Shown here piece by piece: positions 25,842 to 35,601 of a stretch of DNA of 64,000 bases. The notes beneath the pieces were generated by a model that saw only the letters and a program-made list of their open reading frames with translations, was not told the origin of the DNA and made no database searches. The stretch spans positions 62,001-126,000 of the forward strand of contig JAAZIU010000025.1 of assembly GCA_012800735.1 (NCBI GenBank), written 5' to 3'. The DNA is from Clostridiales bacterium. GTDB lineage: Bacteria > Bacillota > Clostridia > Oscillospirales > CAG-272. A program made the translations under genes and the position numbers. Position 1 is the stretch's first letter. Each line of letters begins with the position of its first letter.

Positions 25842-27407
25842 TTATTTTCCTTCTCTTTCGATTTTATAACCCGGCTTTGTCCTTGCAACGGTTACTTTAA
25901 CGCCGTCTTCCGTGTCTATATGCGAAAGCAGCTCTCTTAAGTGGGTGGCAAGCACCCATATACCGCCTTTATCCGACCAATGGCAGAGTATCGGCCAAAG
26001 ACCCTCCGCGCCTTCGGCGTACGCCGTGGTCTGGAAGGTTTCATTCAGCAAAATAAGGCTGCCGCCGTCCATATCGCGGTTGATATCGGCAACCTGCTTC
26101 ACCTCGCTTTCAAATCTGCCGGATACGTCGCCGTCAAGGAAATCCTTCTCGGCTGATGCAAAATGAGTCAAAACTGAGCTTCGCGGCGAAATCAGCGCTT
26201 TTTTTGCCGTAATCGGCAATCCCGCTTGTCCCAGCAACAGCGCAACTCCTATCGAACGCAGATATACCGTTTTACCGGTATTGTTGTCGCCGACGACAAT
26301 AAGACCTCCGTCTTCAAGAAATACATTATTCGGAATGACGTCCGAGGCGCCGCGGTGCTCCGAAGCGGCGGTCAGAAGACCGTCCATAAGCTCCTCTATA
26401 TCTATGATACGGCTTTCCCGCTGTCCTATTTCGGGATATACAAGCTCAACCTCTCTTTCCTCCATAAAAGCGATATATCTCAGGGCGGTGCGGTAAAATG
26501 CGCACTCCTCGGGGATACGCTCGAATACGCCGTAAAGCGCCGAAGCGGCGGAACTCATCACAGCAGATAAATCCGATACCGATTCATTTAAAAGCAAGAG
26601 CATATTGCTGCCGTCGGCGCCGACATCAACGCTTTTAATCGGACGGTATTCACCTTCATCCGGTTTCTCGGTTTTTCCGCGATTTATCAGACGCGACAAC
26701 AGACCCGGTTTCTTTTCCGTTCCCTCTTCAGAATAAAGATCCGTCGAAAGACGGGCGCGGACATCCGATATGGAAAGATAATCGTCAAAAGTCGGGGCTA
26801 AATCAAATGCTGCGTTTGACGCGGCGAAAGAGTCGTATCTTGCGCAGATGGAATCAAGTTTTGACAGCGACGGATCCGAACATATCCGGTTCGCTTCCTT
26901 CCTCAGCGCTATCAAAGCCTCGGAGCGGAGTTCGGCGGCTGAAAGCTCGGCTGAGATGCCTCTTATAAAAGCGATGATTTTCCTTGTATACTGAGCCGCT
27001 ACCTGAAGGCGGTAGCAGGAGCGGTAGTACTCGGACGAGGCGTTTGCAAGACCCGAAGCCGAGCGGACGACCGAGCCGGCGGTTTTTGAACGCGCGTCGT
27101 TCCATTCGCGCCTCAGCGCCGCCCAGCGGCCGAAAAGAGAGCCGAAACGGTTGAACAGGGTCGGCAGCTCATAAAAATCCCGAAGCGTCTGCTGACGCGA
27201 CAGCACGTTCTCGCGATTCTGCGGCAGCGCCGCAAGCGCCGACAGAAAATAGCTCCGCGAGCCTATATCCGGCACTATATATTCAAACATCCGGTCGACG
27301 GAAAGGTCGTATATCAGTTTCGGTGTTTCGCCGTCCGGTAGAATTCGATCCGACGATGAGTCGGGATAGGGGAAAAGTATGCTCAGTTTCTGTTTTTCGG
27401 TATTCAT
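25842..27407 (-). CDS. MutS-family ATPase lacking the mismatch-recognition domain
   Basis: 521-residue protein with a helical lever/clamp-like N-terminal region and a C-terminal MutS ABC ATPase domain: Walker A GDNNTGKT (~372-379), SSVLTHF, signature-like region GRFESEV, Walker B LILLNET and WVLATHLREL. No mismatch-reading Phe-X-Glu domain and no Smr nuclease are present, so it belongs to the MutS-like group rather than MutS1 or full MutS2. It may act in recombination or another DNA-structure role. It has its own consensus promoter and a GGGGAGG ribosome site. Confidence 0.8.
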   Translation of the reverse strand: MNTEKQKLSILFPYPDSSSDRILPDGETPKLIYDLSVDRMFEYIVPDIGSRSYFLSALAALPQNRENVLSRQQTLRDFYELPTLFNRFGSLFGRWAALRREWNDARSKTAGSVVRSASGLANASSEYYRSCYRLQVAAQYTRKIIAFIRGISAELSAAELRSEALIALRKEANRICSDPSLSKLDSICARYDSFAASNAAFDLAPTFDDYLSISDVRARLSTDLYSEEGTEKKPGLLSRLINRGKTEKPDEGEYRPIKSVDVGADGSNMLLLLNESVSDLSAVMSSAASALYGVFERIPEECAFYRTALRYIAFMEEREVELVYPEIGQRESRIIDIEELMDGLLTAASEHRGASDVIPNNVFLEDGGLIVVGDNNTGKTVYLRSIGVALLLGQAGLPITAKKALISPRSSVLTHFASAEKDFLDGDVSGRFESEVKQVADINRDMDGGSLILLNETFQTTAYAEGAEGLWPILCHWSDKGGIWVLATHLRELLSHIDTEDGVKVTVARTKPGYKIEREGK

Positions 27408-27430
27408 TGATGCCTCCCCGCGTTTTTACC

Positions 27431-27459
27431 ATTATACCCCATCCGGCGCCGGCTGTCAA
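27431..27459 (-). promoter_or_regulatory. Consensus sigma-A promoter for the MutS-like gene
   Basis: Minus strand TTGACA (27454-27459), 17-bp spacer, TATAAT (27431-27436), ~25 bp before the start codon. Confidence 0.8.
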
Positions 27460-27462
27460 GAT

Positions 27463-27492
27463 AAAAAAACGCGCCCCTAAAAGAAGGGACGC
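27463..27492 (-). terminator. Terminator after the YcdB/SLH gene
   Basis: Read on the minus strand: GCGTCCC, loop TTCTTTTA, GGGGCGC (one G-U pair), then seven T after one G. It lies between the SLH gene and the MutS-like promoter. Confidence 0.85.
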
Positions 27493-27508
27493 AATTTTCT
27501 TATGTTAT

Positions 27509-29749
27509 TCAGTTTTTATTTGCGAGATAGTCTATATATGAAGAAATAATCGCCGCCGCTTCGCCGCGGGTGATGGTTCTTGCGCCGTCGAAGCTGCCGC
27601 CGTATATGTCGAGCAGACCGAACGCCTTTGCTATCGCGATAAAGCCGATGTCGGCGTCATCTACGTTAGACAGATAGCTTTTATCAAGGATGAAGATTTC
27701 GCTGTGGGAGGCGACCTCGGCCCAACCGAGAGCTTTGATTATGCACTTGACGGCTTCGGTGCGGCTGAGCTTGTCGCGAAGGGTGTTGTCGGTCTCGCTT
27801 TCGGGATAGTAATATCCTCTTCCGGCAATACCTATCATATCCTTGAGATCGGCTTCTTTTATCGCCGTGTCGGGATTGAATTTCTTTGCAAAGCGGATCA
27901 CTTCCATGTTTGCCAGGCGATTGATCTGTTTTTCGTATTTCGTTCCTTCGACATCGGAGAATTCGTAATACTGAACCGTCGGCTCATCTTCGTAATAGTA
28001 ATAGTAGTAATAAATATCAGCCGGCTTGTTTTTTATCGCGTCGATGTAGATATATCTGCTGAAAACGGATACCGCCATCGCTTTGACTTCCTTGCCGTTT
28101 GTGTTGGACGAGGAAAGGAGGTATTCCCCGTCGGGAGACTCGTCATCAATATTGACCAATACCCATTTGCGGGTGATGCCGGCTTTCTTCAGATATGTGT
28201 CGGCGGCGGTGTCGGGGGAAACGGCTTTTTTGGGGTCCGGGAAATCCGCTTTCGAATAGTTGGAGCTGAATCCGGAGATTTTGCCGTTTTCCGGCGAGAC
28301 CGCAACGTCGATATAGTCGTAAGCGAATTTGAGTCCGTTTACATAGCGGGTGTAGCCGACATTATAGCTGGAGACATATGTATAATCATAGTTTTCGTAA
28401 TCGTTTTCTTTGTATTCGGAGATAATGTCTTTGAAGTAATCTTCGGCGAATTCGCGGCCGATCTTAAAGCACTCGTCCTTTGAATATTTGAATTCTTCCG
28501 CCGGGGAATAAATTGTGCCGCCGCCGCTGTAATCGAGCAATTTTCCGCTTTCGGCGTCGACGGTCGCATAGGCGTAATTATCGCCGCTTTTGAAAGAAAG
28601 ATTCCAGATATAAATGAAGCTGTCGTCAAAAGCCGATTTTTGTTTGCGCAGATAGCTTGATATAAGCTTCATCCCTTCGATAACGTAAAGCTTTTCGTTT
28701 TCGAGGACGGTTTTCGCGGCTTCATTCGCTTTGATAAAGGTATCGAGAAGTTCAACCGACTCCTGCTCGGCTTCGGTAAGTCCGCCGCCCATACCGGCAG
28801 CAGCTTCCGGCGCGGCTCCAGCTTCATCGGCAAACATACTATATTTGTTGTAGCTGTATCCATACCTGTATTTTGCCGCGGAGCCGTCAGAAAGATCTAT
28901 AAGGGTGTTTCGGTAATCCTTGTTCGGAGTATAGAACAGACCTATCTTTGAGTACTCGGAGCCCTTGGGGGTGTAGATCAGATATCCGAGCTCCATCGGA
29001 AGATTCTTTTTAAAGGAATCGGATACTTCCTTATCGCTTATGAAGTCGCGGCTGTCCGGGAATGTAAGCGCGGCTGTCGCGTTGTTGTAAACGCCGAAGA
29101 CTTTGCCCTTTGAATCTACGGATACGCTTATCGATTCGGAATCCACATTCATGCCGTCTAAAACGCGGTTGAATTTGACCGTAAAATAACCTCCGCGGCT
29201 GTATGACGCCGATGAATTTTCAAGCGAGAATTGTGAGGAAATCTCCGGGTAGAGGCGATCGATCTCGGCGAGAGCTTTTTCGGCTGCCTCTTTCATCGTG
29301 ATATCCGGGATTACGGTGCTTTCATACGGAAAATCAAGCAGCAGCTGCCATGAATATACGACGCCGTCGATGCCGATAGCGGCGTTCATGCCGGGACGGT
29401 CATCGCTGTCTCTCCAGTTGATCTCGTAAATTTTAAGATTGCCGTTGATGTTCTCCCAGGTGTCGACTGTTTTATAGTCGTCGGTCTCGCCGAAATACTT
29501 CTTTGCCAGAAGGATAGCCTTAGCGGCTCCGGCGTCCGAATCGTCGACTTCCCCGCTGATCAATATATAGTCTTCGGTCGGGGGAGGCGGCATTACCCCC
29601 GGCGCAACTGCCGGTTCTGCCGCTATGCTTTCATACGCTACGGGTTCTTCTTCCGCCGGCGCTTCGGCGATACTCGGCATTGCGGCGGTAAACGCCATCA
29701 GAATGGCTGCCATTATTGCCGCAAGGGCGATGATTTTTCTGCTTTTCAT
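27509..29749 (-). CDS. YcdB/YcdC-repeat surface protein with S-layer homology C-terminus
   Basis: 746-residue secreted protein. A signal peptide (KSRKIIALAAIMAAILMAFTAA, cleavage probably near AEA ~29) leads into a long region with two or more YcdB/YcdC (PepSY-like) repeats, recognisable by NNATAALTFPD-like and VDAESGKLLDYSGGG segments. A Tyr-rich stretch is followed by SLH modules near the C-terminus (IGFIAIAKAFGLLDIYGG, TRGEAAAIIS), which bind secondary wall polymers. The ATG at 29749 has GAGG just upstream. It is probably an extracellular wall-attached protein of unknown activity; YcdB repeats can mask proteases but none is visible. Confidence 0.8.
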   Translation of the reverse strand: MKSRKIIALAAIMAAILMAFTAAMPSIAEAPAEEEPVAYESIAAEPAVAPGVMPPPPTEDYILISGEVDDSDAGAAKAILLAKKYFGETDDYKTVDTWENINGNLKIYEINWRDSDDRPGMNAAIGIDGVVYSWQLLLDFPYESTVIPDITMKEAAEKALAEIDRLYPEISSQFSLENSSASYSRGGYFTVKFNRVLDGMNVDSESISVSVDSKGKVFGVYNNATAALTFPDSRDFISDKEVSDSFKKNLPMELGYLIYTPKGSEYSKIGLFYTPNKDYRNTLIDLSDGSAAKYRYGYSYNKYSMFADEAGAAPEAAAGMGGGLTEAEQESVELLDTFIKANEAAKTVLENEKLYVIEGMKLISSYLRKQKSAFDDSFIYIWNLSFKSGDNYAYATVDAESGKLLDYSGGGTIYSPAEEFKYSKDECFKIGREFAEDYFKDIISEYKENDYENYDYTYVSSYNVGYTRYVNGLKFAYDYIDVAVSPENGKISGFSSNYSKADFPDPKKAVSPDTAADTYLKKAGITRKWVLVNIDDESPDGEYLLSSSNTNGKEVKAMAVSVFSRYIYIDAIKNKPADIYYYYYYYEDEPTVQYYEFSDVEGTKYEKQINRLANMEVIRFAKKFNPDTAIKEADLKDMIGIAGRGYYYPESETDNTLRDKLSRTEAVKCIIKALGWAEVASHSEIFILDKSYLSNVDDADIGFIAIAKAFGLLDIYGGSFDGARTITRGEAAAIISSYIDYLANKN

Positions 29750-29841
29750 ATAATACCTCTTATGCAAGTTTTCTTGTTTTTCGATAGTGTTACTTATATT
29801 GACGAACGGGAGGAGAAAAAAGTTTCAGCATTTTTGAAATT

Positions 29842-30510
29842 TTATAAAATATCCTGCCAGCAGACCAGAATCGTTCCGTTTTTCACCGAGATTTCGACTT
29901 TTTCCGAGTACCGGCGGAAGAGATTCGCTGCGCCGAGCGGGAAGTCATCGGTCAGAGCGCCGTTTCGAAGCTCATATTCCGCGCCGATGATATCGACTCC
30001 CTCGGCTCTGCCGCGGTAAGAAAAGACGCCGAAGTGCGGTTCCTCAACGCCGGTTTCTTCGGACGCGCAGTTATAAATCGGGTTTGCGATTTTTATGCTG
30101 CCGTTATTTATCGCAGTGATAACCATCTTCTCGCAGTAGATAAACACTCGTCTGCCGCGCTCTGCCTGATAAACAGCCGCCTGGATATTCGCAAGGGTGT
30201 GGTCTGCCCGGCTGCCGCTGCCGCCGTATATGTGAAATTCACAAAATCCGCGCTTTACCCCTTCTTCTATCGCTTGCCAGCTGTCGGTAATATCTTTTTT
30301 CTGGGGCAGGACGACAATTTCTCCGGCAAAATCCGGCTTTTCCGCCGAATCAAAGTCTCCGACCAGAAGGTCGTATTTAATATTCCGTTCGTCGCAGTAT
30401 TTATATCCGGCGTCGGCGGCGATGACAAAATCGCCTTCGGAGACGGCTATCTTTCGTCCGTAAAGGCTGCCGGCGGCGACTATTACGCATCTTTTGTTTG
30501 TGCGGTTCAT
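29842..30510 (-). CDS. thiN: Thiamine pyrophosphokinase
   Basis: 222-residue enzyme that makes thiamine diphosphate from thiamine and ATP. Signatures are DAGYKYCDERNI (ADAGxxxL-like), LLVGDFDS, KDITDSWQAIEEG and GGSGSRADHTLANI, with the C-terminal beta part FSYRGRAEGVDIIGAEYELRN. GGAGTG lies ~8 bp before the ATG. It is divergent from the aldo/keto reductase and 92 bp upstream of the SLH gene, with no terminator between, so readthrough is possible. Confidence 0.92.
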   Translation of the reverse strand: MNRTNKRCVIVAAGSLYGRKIAVSEGDFVIAADAGYKYCDERNIKYDLLVGDFDSAEKPDFAGEIVVLPQKKDITDSWQAIEEGVKRGFCEFHIYGGSGSRADHTLANIQAAVYQAERGRRVFIYCEKMVITAINNGSIKIANPIYNCASEETGVEEPHFGVFSYRGRAEGVDIIGAEYELRNGALTDDFPLGAANLFRRYSEKVEISVKNGTILVCWQDIL

Positions 30511-30541
30511 AATAAATTCACTCCGATGTGACTATTGTTAA

Positions 30542-30570
30542 TTGAAAATAAGCTCGTCTTATGTTATAAT
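30542..30570 (+). promoter_or_regulatory. Extended -10 promoter for the aldo/keto reductase
   Basis: TTGAAA (30542-30547), 17-bp spacer, TATAAT (30565-30570) preceded by TGT, an extended -10. Confidence 0.8.
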
Positions 30571-30608
30571 CCGAATGACGGAACAACCTATGAGAAAGGA
30601 TTAATGTA

Positions 30609-31526
30609 ATGGAAAAAATAATGCTCGGAGTATCCGGTCTTTCGGTGCCGCCCGTGGCTGTCGGCTGTATGAGAATCGGCGGAATGGACCGGAAAACGGC
30701 TGAGGAATTTGTAAGCGCCTCGCTTGACCTCGGTTTTAACTTCTTTGACCACGCCGATATATACGGCGGAGGTAAATGCGAAGAAGTATTCGGCGATGTT
30801 CTCAAAACCGATGCTTCAATGCGGGACAAGATCTTTATTCAGACCAAATGCGGCATCCGCAGCGGGATGTATGACTTTTCTAAGGAACATATCCTTAAAG
30901 CGGTCGACGGATCCCTTAAGAGACTCGGTACCGATTACATCGACGTTTTGCTGCTGCACCGCCCCGACACACTGATGGAGCCGGAGGAAGTCGCAGAGGC
31001 GTTTGCCAAGCTGAAATCGGAAGGCAAGGTCAATCATTTCGGCGTATCCAATCAGAAACCGGGGCAGATGGAACTGCTTGCCAAATATTTGGGCACCCCG
31101 ATAGTCGCAAACCAGCTTCAGTTCGCTCCGACCAACACCGGCATGGTCGATACCGGATTCAACGTCAACACCGCCTTTGACGGCGCTGTCGATCGCGACG
31201 GCTCGGTTCTTGAATACTGCCGTCTGAATGATATTACGATACAGGCATGGTCGCCTTATCAGTACGGTTTCTTTGAGGGAGCGTATATCGGCTCCGACAA
31301 GTGGCCGGAGCTCAATAAAGCTCTTGACACCGTTGCCGAAAAATACGGCATCACAAGCACCGGCGCCGTCACTTCGTTCATTCTGCGTCACCCCGCAAAA
31401 ATGATGGTCGTCACCGGCACGACTAAACCGAGCCGCCTCGCCGAGATAAAAGCCGGAGCGGATATTAGGATCACCCGCGAGGAGTGGTATAAGATATATC
31501 TCTCCGCCGGCAACCGTTTGCCGTAA
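30609..31526 (+). CDS. Aldo/keto reductase (YdhF-like)
   Basis: 305-residue NADPH-dependent TIM-barrel oxidoreductase. The catalytic tetrad is visible: Asp47 and Tyr52 in FDHADIYGGG, Lys80 in IQTKCGI, His117 in LLLHRPD. GVSNQKPGQ and VVTGTTKPSRL (cofactor phosphate binding) complete the family pattern. Relatives reduce small aldehydes or sugars; the substrate here is not evident. It is a single-gene unit with its own promoter, an AAAGGA ribosome site and a strong terminator. Confidence 0.92.
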   Translation: MEKIMLGVSGLSVPPVAVGCMRIGGMDRKTAEEFVSASLDLGFNFFDHADIYGGGKCEEVFGDVLKTDASMRDKIFIQTKCGIRSGMYDFSKEHILKAVDGSLKRLGTDYIDVLLLHRPDTLMEPEEVAEAFAKLKSEGKVNHFGVSNQKPGQMELLAKYLGTPIVANQLQFAPTNTGMVDTGFNVNTAFDGAVDRDGSVLEYCRLNDITIQAWSPYQYGFFEGAYIGSDKWPELNKALDTVAEKYGITSTGAVTSFILRHPAKMMVVTGTTKPSRLAEIKAGADIRITREEWYKIYLSAGNRLP

Positions 31527-31564
31527 TATCCCGAACCACGGAGAATAACCTGATAATAAGAGCA

Positions 31565-31605
31565 GAACTGCGGCAAAATCCGAATTTTGCCGCAGTTCCT
31601 TTTTT
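31565..31605 (+). terminator. Long perfect-stem terminator after the aldo/keto reductase
   Basis: Fifteen-base-pair perfect stem (31565-31579 with 31584-31598), loop CCGA, then CTTTTTT. It separates the gene from the convergent GH42-like gene. Confidence 0.92.
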
Positions 31606-33425
31606 CAGTTAAGCCGGAAAAGACGACAGCGGTCTTTATCCATTTCGAACTTTATAGTTAACGTTTCGACCGGGGTTCTGTAACTTCCGCCGGAACCGTA
31701 ATCGGGCAGCACCGCGTGGACCAGTTTCTTCTTTCGGAGAGTTACCGTTTTCTCTCCCTGAGTTAACGAATAAATCCCCATGTAATTGTGATTTACGTAA
31801 ATCAGGTCGTCAGAGCGGCAATAAATATGAACTTCGTTCCTGTCGTAGAATTCGCGGAGGGCGGCGGCATCGTAACAATTTTCCGAGTCACAGCAGATAT
31901 ATCCGATACCCGATTTTTCGCTTGATTCGATCGCGCTGCGAACGGCTTCCGTCATCGCCGGTATAAGGAAAATATACGCCTTATACGGGCGGACATTGAC
32001 CGCGGAAGCGAAATCGGTGACGCTGTAAATATCATACGGAGCGCCGGTATAGCCGAGAGCGCGCCTTGTAACTGCGCAGTTTTTGACCGATTCGGCGTCC
32101 GGGCCGGCAAGTCTGTAGGAATTTTCGTCGATAAAAACGGCAACTTGCGAGATCGATGTCTTTTTCTGATCGTTCAGCGCGAAAATCAGCGTCTCGCGGA
32201 AAGCGGCCATATCGCGCATTATTGCGGGGTCGGAGAACCATCCGCCCCACATATCAAACCACCAAAGCGCCGATTCGGTCGTAAGCGCCTTGATAAATGC
32301 GGCGCGAACCTGAGCTCTTGCGATTTCGGGATCGGGAGATCCGAGCCAGATCGGCTGTCTGTATGTGCCGGGTTCGACACAGCCCGGCCGGGCTTCGTCC
32401 GGATAAGTCGAAAGATGAGTGCGGATATCACATTCGCTGAAATACAGCTTGCCGTGCAGGCGTATCGAGTCGGTCAGGCTCATATACGACATATATGTGC
32501 CGGGCAGGCGGCCTTCCGAATAACTTATCGGAGAGGCGATAAAATCGATGTCGGGACAGGCAAGCACACGATCGAGTCCGTGATGCCCGAGACGGGGGTC
32601 GGGACATTCGAGGGTATAGCCGTAAAAGCAGCCGACTACGACGCGGCGACAGGTAAGCTCCTTGACATACGAAGAAAGACGGCAGAGAGCGGATGACGAG
32701 ATATATGAAAGATATTCATAATATCTTATTTGCGAAAGCGAGGCGGACTCGCATCCGAGCGAATCTTTATCCGGAAGCTCTTTGTGTCTTCCCTCTTCTT
32801 CGGGATAATTTGCGCGGATGAACTCGGCAAAACCGTCTTTTATTGCCTTGCCGCTGACGGGGGTTGTGACAAACGGGAACCACTCCTGGGTATTGCCGCC
32901 GCAAAGCTGATAACCGACGATGTTCTCCGAGTAATCGGATGACTCAATATGCCCGATAAACTCCTTCAGCATAGTTGATACGTCGCGCAGCCACTTTTCG
33001 GAGGCGAAACATTCGCGTCGAGCGCCGTTATCTGCGCAAAGCAGCTCGTCGGGATTTTCTTCTATCCAGCGCTTCGGCATACTTACATCAACTCTGGGGA
33101 GGATATAAGCGTCGGGACATTTTTCAAGCAATGATTTTACATTCCGCTCAAATACGGAAAAATTCGCGGCACCGGGGTCGTCGAAGATGCCCGGCTCAAA
33201 AGGGTGTATTCCGCTGCGGGTATTTATTCCCATCGAACCGAAATAGCAGGGGATTGAAAACAGCCGATAGCCGGCGGAAATAAAATCATCGTATTTTGCG
33301 CGCTCGGAAAAATATGTGATATAAGCGGCAGCCGGCACCGGCTTTCCGTTTATGAAAAGTATCGGCGTTCCGCCGCGGCTGCGGATTTCCGAGCGGACGG
33401 GAGTTTGTGTAATATCGGAACTCAT
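31605..33425 (-). CDS. GH42-like / clan GH-A glycoside hydrolase
   Basis: 606 residues without a signal peptide, so cytoplasmic. The N-terminal barrel begins PILFINGKPVPAAAYITYFSERAKYDDFISAGYRLFSIP, a pattern common in beta-galactosidase-like GH42 relatives. A likely acid/base region is YQLCGGNTQEW and a likely nucleophile is the Glu in KLYFSECDIR. The C-terminal part (~430-606) looks like a trimerisation/Rossmann-like domain plus beta-sandwich. It probably removes galactose or a similar sugar from oligosaccharides; exact specificity is unclear. The start has GGAG ~10 bp upstream. Confidence 0.7.
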   Translation of the reverse strand: MSSDITQTPVRSEIRSRGGTPILFINGKPVPAAAYITYFSERAKYDDFISAGYRLFSIPCYFGSMGINTRSGIHPFEPGIFDDPGAANFSVFERNVKSLLEKCPDAYILPRVDVSMPKRWIEENPDELLCADNGARRECFASEKWLRDVSTMLKEFIGHIESSDYSENIVGYQLCGGNTQEWFPFVTTPVSGKAIKDGFAEFIRANYPEEEGRHKELPDKDSLGCESASLSQIRYYEYLSYISSSALCRLSSYVKELTCRRVVVGCFYGYTLECPDPRLGHHGLDRVLACPDIDFIASPISYSEGRLPGTYMSYMSLTDSIRLHGKLYFSECDIRTHLSTYPDEARPGCVEPGTYRQPIWLGSPDPEIARAQVRAAFIKALTTESALWWFDMWGGWFSDPAIMRDMAAFRETLIFALNDQKKTSISQVAVFIDENSYRLAGPDAESVKNCAVTRRALGYTGAPYDIYSVTDFASAVNVRPYKAYIFLIPAMTEAVRSAIESSEKSGIGYICCDSENCYDAAALREFYDRNEVHIYCRSDDLIYVNHNYMGIYSLTQGEKTVTLRKKKLVHAVLPDYGSGGSYRTPVETLTIKFEMDKDRCRLFRLN

Positions 33426-33457
33426 ATAACTAATCTCCGGAAATTTAAAAATCGCTC

Positions 33458-33486
33458 TTGACTTTCTCTTTTGTTTGTGTTATAAT
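33458..33486 (+). promoter_or_regulatory. Promoter of the tRNA-Pro gene
   Basis: TTGACT (33458-33463), 17-bp spacer, TATAAT (33481-33486) preceded by TGT (extended -10). The start of transcription falls only a few bases before the mature tRNA. Confidence 0.85.
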
Positions 33487-33498
33487 AGTAAACGCTGT

Positions 33499-33575
33499 CG
33501 GGGTGTGGCTCAGTTTGGTAGAGCGCTTGGTTCGGGACCAAGAGGCCGCTGGTTCGAATCCAGTCACTCCGACCA
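33499..33575 (+). tRNA. tRNA-Pro (anticodon CGG)
   Basis: 77 nt including an encoded CCA. Acceptor stem CGGGGTG / CACTCCG (one G-U), D arm with GTTTGGTAG, anticodon stem CTTGG / CCAAG enclosing the loop TTCGGGA (anticodon CGG, reading CCG codons), T arm GGTTCGAATCC. A promoter precedes it and a terminator follows directly. Confidence 0.96.
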
Positions 33576-33576
33576 T

Positions 33577-33606
33577 GGCGTATCCGTTTTTCGGATATGC
33601 CTTTTT
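33577..33606 (+). terminator. Terminator of tRNA-Pro
   Basis: Ten-base-pair stem GGCGTATCCG / CGGATATGCC (one G-U), loop of T, followed by TTTTTG, starting 2 bp after the CCA end. Confidence 0.85.
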
Positions 33607-33784
33607 GTTTTCTTCTCATAAAAAAAATATTTTATTAAGCGATATTATACCATAAAGCGAAATAAAATTCAATATACCAAATATTACGCCGACAAAAAAT
33701 GAATGTAAAACAGATACTTCGATTATTGTACAAAATAGATAAAATATCCGCTTTTTTTACTACCCCGAATTTTCATTTAACATG
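33607..33784. other. AT-rich non-coding spacer
   Basis: Between the tRNA terminator and the promoter at 33785 the sequence is strongly AT-rich. I see no gene, hairpin with a U-run or repeat that can be supported. Confidence 0.5.
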
Positions 33785-33813
33785 TTGAAAAAACAATTCT
33801 ATTATGATATAAT
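33785..33813 (+). promoter_or_regulatory. Promoter of the C39-like peptidase gene
   Basis: TTGAAA (33785-33790), 17-bp spacer, TATAAT (33808-33813) preceded by TGA (extended -10), ~60 bp before the start. Confidence 0.8.
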
Positions 33814-33875
33814 GTAAAATGTATGAAAATCCGCCCTTTAACATCGGGGCATGAATAAAAATCCCGGAGAACAAC

Positions 33876-35594
33876 ATGACACCTAATCAAAACGATATTA
33901 AAAAAAATAACGATATAATCAATGAAAATGCGACAGACCGAAAGCCCGAAACCGTCGCAGAAAACAAACCGACGCAGGATATTCCGGTACGTCCGGTCGC
34001 CCCGCCCCGCCCCGGAGAGCAAGCTCGCTTTACAAGGTCGGGGCGCGCAGCCGCTCCGGTTCGCGGAGCGGCGCCGGGTAATGTAGCCGGACAGGATCGT
34101 TCCGGCAATAAAAAAAGCGGAAGCAAAGAAAAGAAACCTATCGCAATTCCGCAGCGCAACCGAATTGACAATACCGGCGCGCCGCCACAGCCGGAAAAGC
34201 CGCGAAACGCTCTCAAGATAAAGAATACCGCTTCAGCTGCCCTTGCGGCTGCTCTGTTGCTGTCCAATGTTATATATTTCGCTTCCTCGGGAGCGATTAA
34301 CAGGACCGATGTCAAAGTTCCGGCGGAAGACGCCGACGCCGTAACGATATCGGACACTGCTGAATTAACTCCGGATACGACAGCTCCTCTCGAAACGGAA
34401 CCGGTAACGGAAGAAGATACAACCATAATTGAAACTACGGCGGAAACCACAACCGAAGCGGAGACTGCGGCCCCCGAAACTACGGCGGAAGAGACGACCG
34501 CAGAGACGACTACGGAACCGGAGACAACCGCTGAGCCGGAACCCCAGCGCAACCGCAATGTCGCATGGTATGACTCGGAATACAGCGGCACGATAAACTC
34601 CGCGACCGGCGGAAACATCGACGTCCGGATAGACTACAAAGTTTCGATGAAAGCCGGCGACAGCGAGGCTACGATATCGGCTGTGGCTTATCTTGACTTT
34701 CTTAATCTGAATGTCCGTGACACACGAATAGGAGTGCTCAAAATCGCCAATGTCGAAAAGGAATATTCAACCGGCGCCATTAAGGAAACCGACAGGGCGC
34801 GCCATTCAATAAAGCTCGCCTCCCTCAAGGTATCCGCTCCGATAGCTATGAGAAAAGTCGAGATTTCCGCCAACTGGGAGCTTGGAGGCAACTACGGCGG
34901 TCATTATATCGGCAACATCGTAGCGAAGGGATTTGTTGAGATAACCGACGAATATGAGACGATACCCAAAATATCGACGCTGGATGTAAAGAATGTCCTG
35001 CAGATACCCGAGCTGCCCAACGGCTGCGAAATCACATCGCTTACCATACTTATAAATCATCTTGGATTTGACGTCGACAAGCTGACAATGGCAGACAAGC
35101 TGCTTGACAAGGTGAAACCATATACCGACGCCAATCCTTACAACGAAAACGCCGGAGATCCACGCGACGCAGTCAAGTCATACGGCTGCTATGCTCCGGT
35201 AATTTATGAAACGGCGGTGAAATATTTCTCGAACATCGTCCCCGCCGCCGGAGACACGACTATTTATTCCCCGAAAGATCTTACCGGTACCCAACCGCGA
35301 GAGCTTTACAAGATGGTTGCAGCCGGAAACCCGATAGTTGTCTGGGTAACGAGGCAAGTCGATACCGCGCCGGAAATCCTCAGAAGCTGGACGGCGCTGG
35401 ACGGCACCCATATAAACTGGAAACATCCCTCTCATACCGTCGTGCTTACCGGATATGACTACAACGCGGGCACCGTCACCATCTGCGACCCGCTTTATGA
35501 GGGAGCTATGAAGATTTCGATGGAACTTTTTGAGCTGCGCTACATACAGATGGGGGCGCAGGCGGTCGCGATAACCGTCGAGGCGCACGAATAA
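33876..35594 (+). CDS. Membrane-anchored C39-like cysteine peptidase
   Basis: 572 residues: a basic Pro/Arg-rich cytoplasmic segment (~1-110), one membrane helix (~117-138), a Thr/Glu-rich low-complexity spacer (~150-225), a beta-rich domain (~230-365), then a peptidase_C39_2-type domain. The catalytic Cys384 is in LPNGCEITSL, His520 in HPSHTVVLTGYD and Asp538 in ICDPL. It is probably displayed outside the cell and may cleave peptides or cross-links, but no transporter or bacteriocin precursor is nearby. It has its own promoter and ends 7 bp from the convergent smr gene. Confidence 0.8.
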   Translation: MTPNQNDIKKNNDIINENATDRKPETVAENKPTQDIPVRPVAPPRPGEQARFTRSGRAAAPVRGAAPGNVAGQDRSGNKKSGSKEKKPIAIPQRNRIDNTGAPPQPEKPRNALKIKNTASAALAAALLLSNVIYFASSGAINRTDVKVPAEDADAVTISDTAELTPDTTAPLETEPVTEEDTTIIETTAETTTEAETAAPETTAEETTAETTTEPETTAEPEPQRNRNVAWYDSEYSGTINSATGGNIDVRIDYKVSMKAGDSEATISAVAYLDFLNLNVRDTRIGVLKIANVEKEYSTGAIKETDRARHSIKLASLKVSAPIAMRKVEISANWELGGNYGGHYIGNIVAKGFVEITDEYETIPKISTLDVKNVLQIPELPNGCEITSLTILINHLGFDVDKLTMADKLLDKVKPYTDANPYNENAGDPRDAVKSYGCYAPVIYETAVKYFSNIVPAAGDTTIYSPKDLTGTQPRELYKMVAAGNPIVVWVTRQVDTAPEILRSWTALDGTHINWKHPSHTVVLTGYDYNAGTVTICDPLYEGAMKISMELFELRYIQMGAQAVAITVEAHE

Positions 35595-35601
35595 TCGCAA
35601 T

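Noticed and set aside
27704-28483. 259-codon plus-strand frame inside the SLH protein gene
   Set aside because: Valine/phenylalanine-rich translation without motifs, opposite a gene with signal peptide, YcdB repeats and SLH end.
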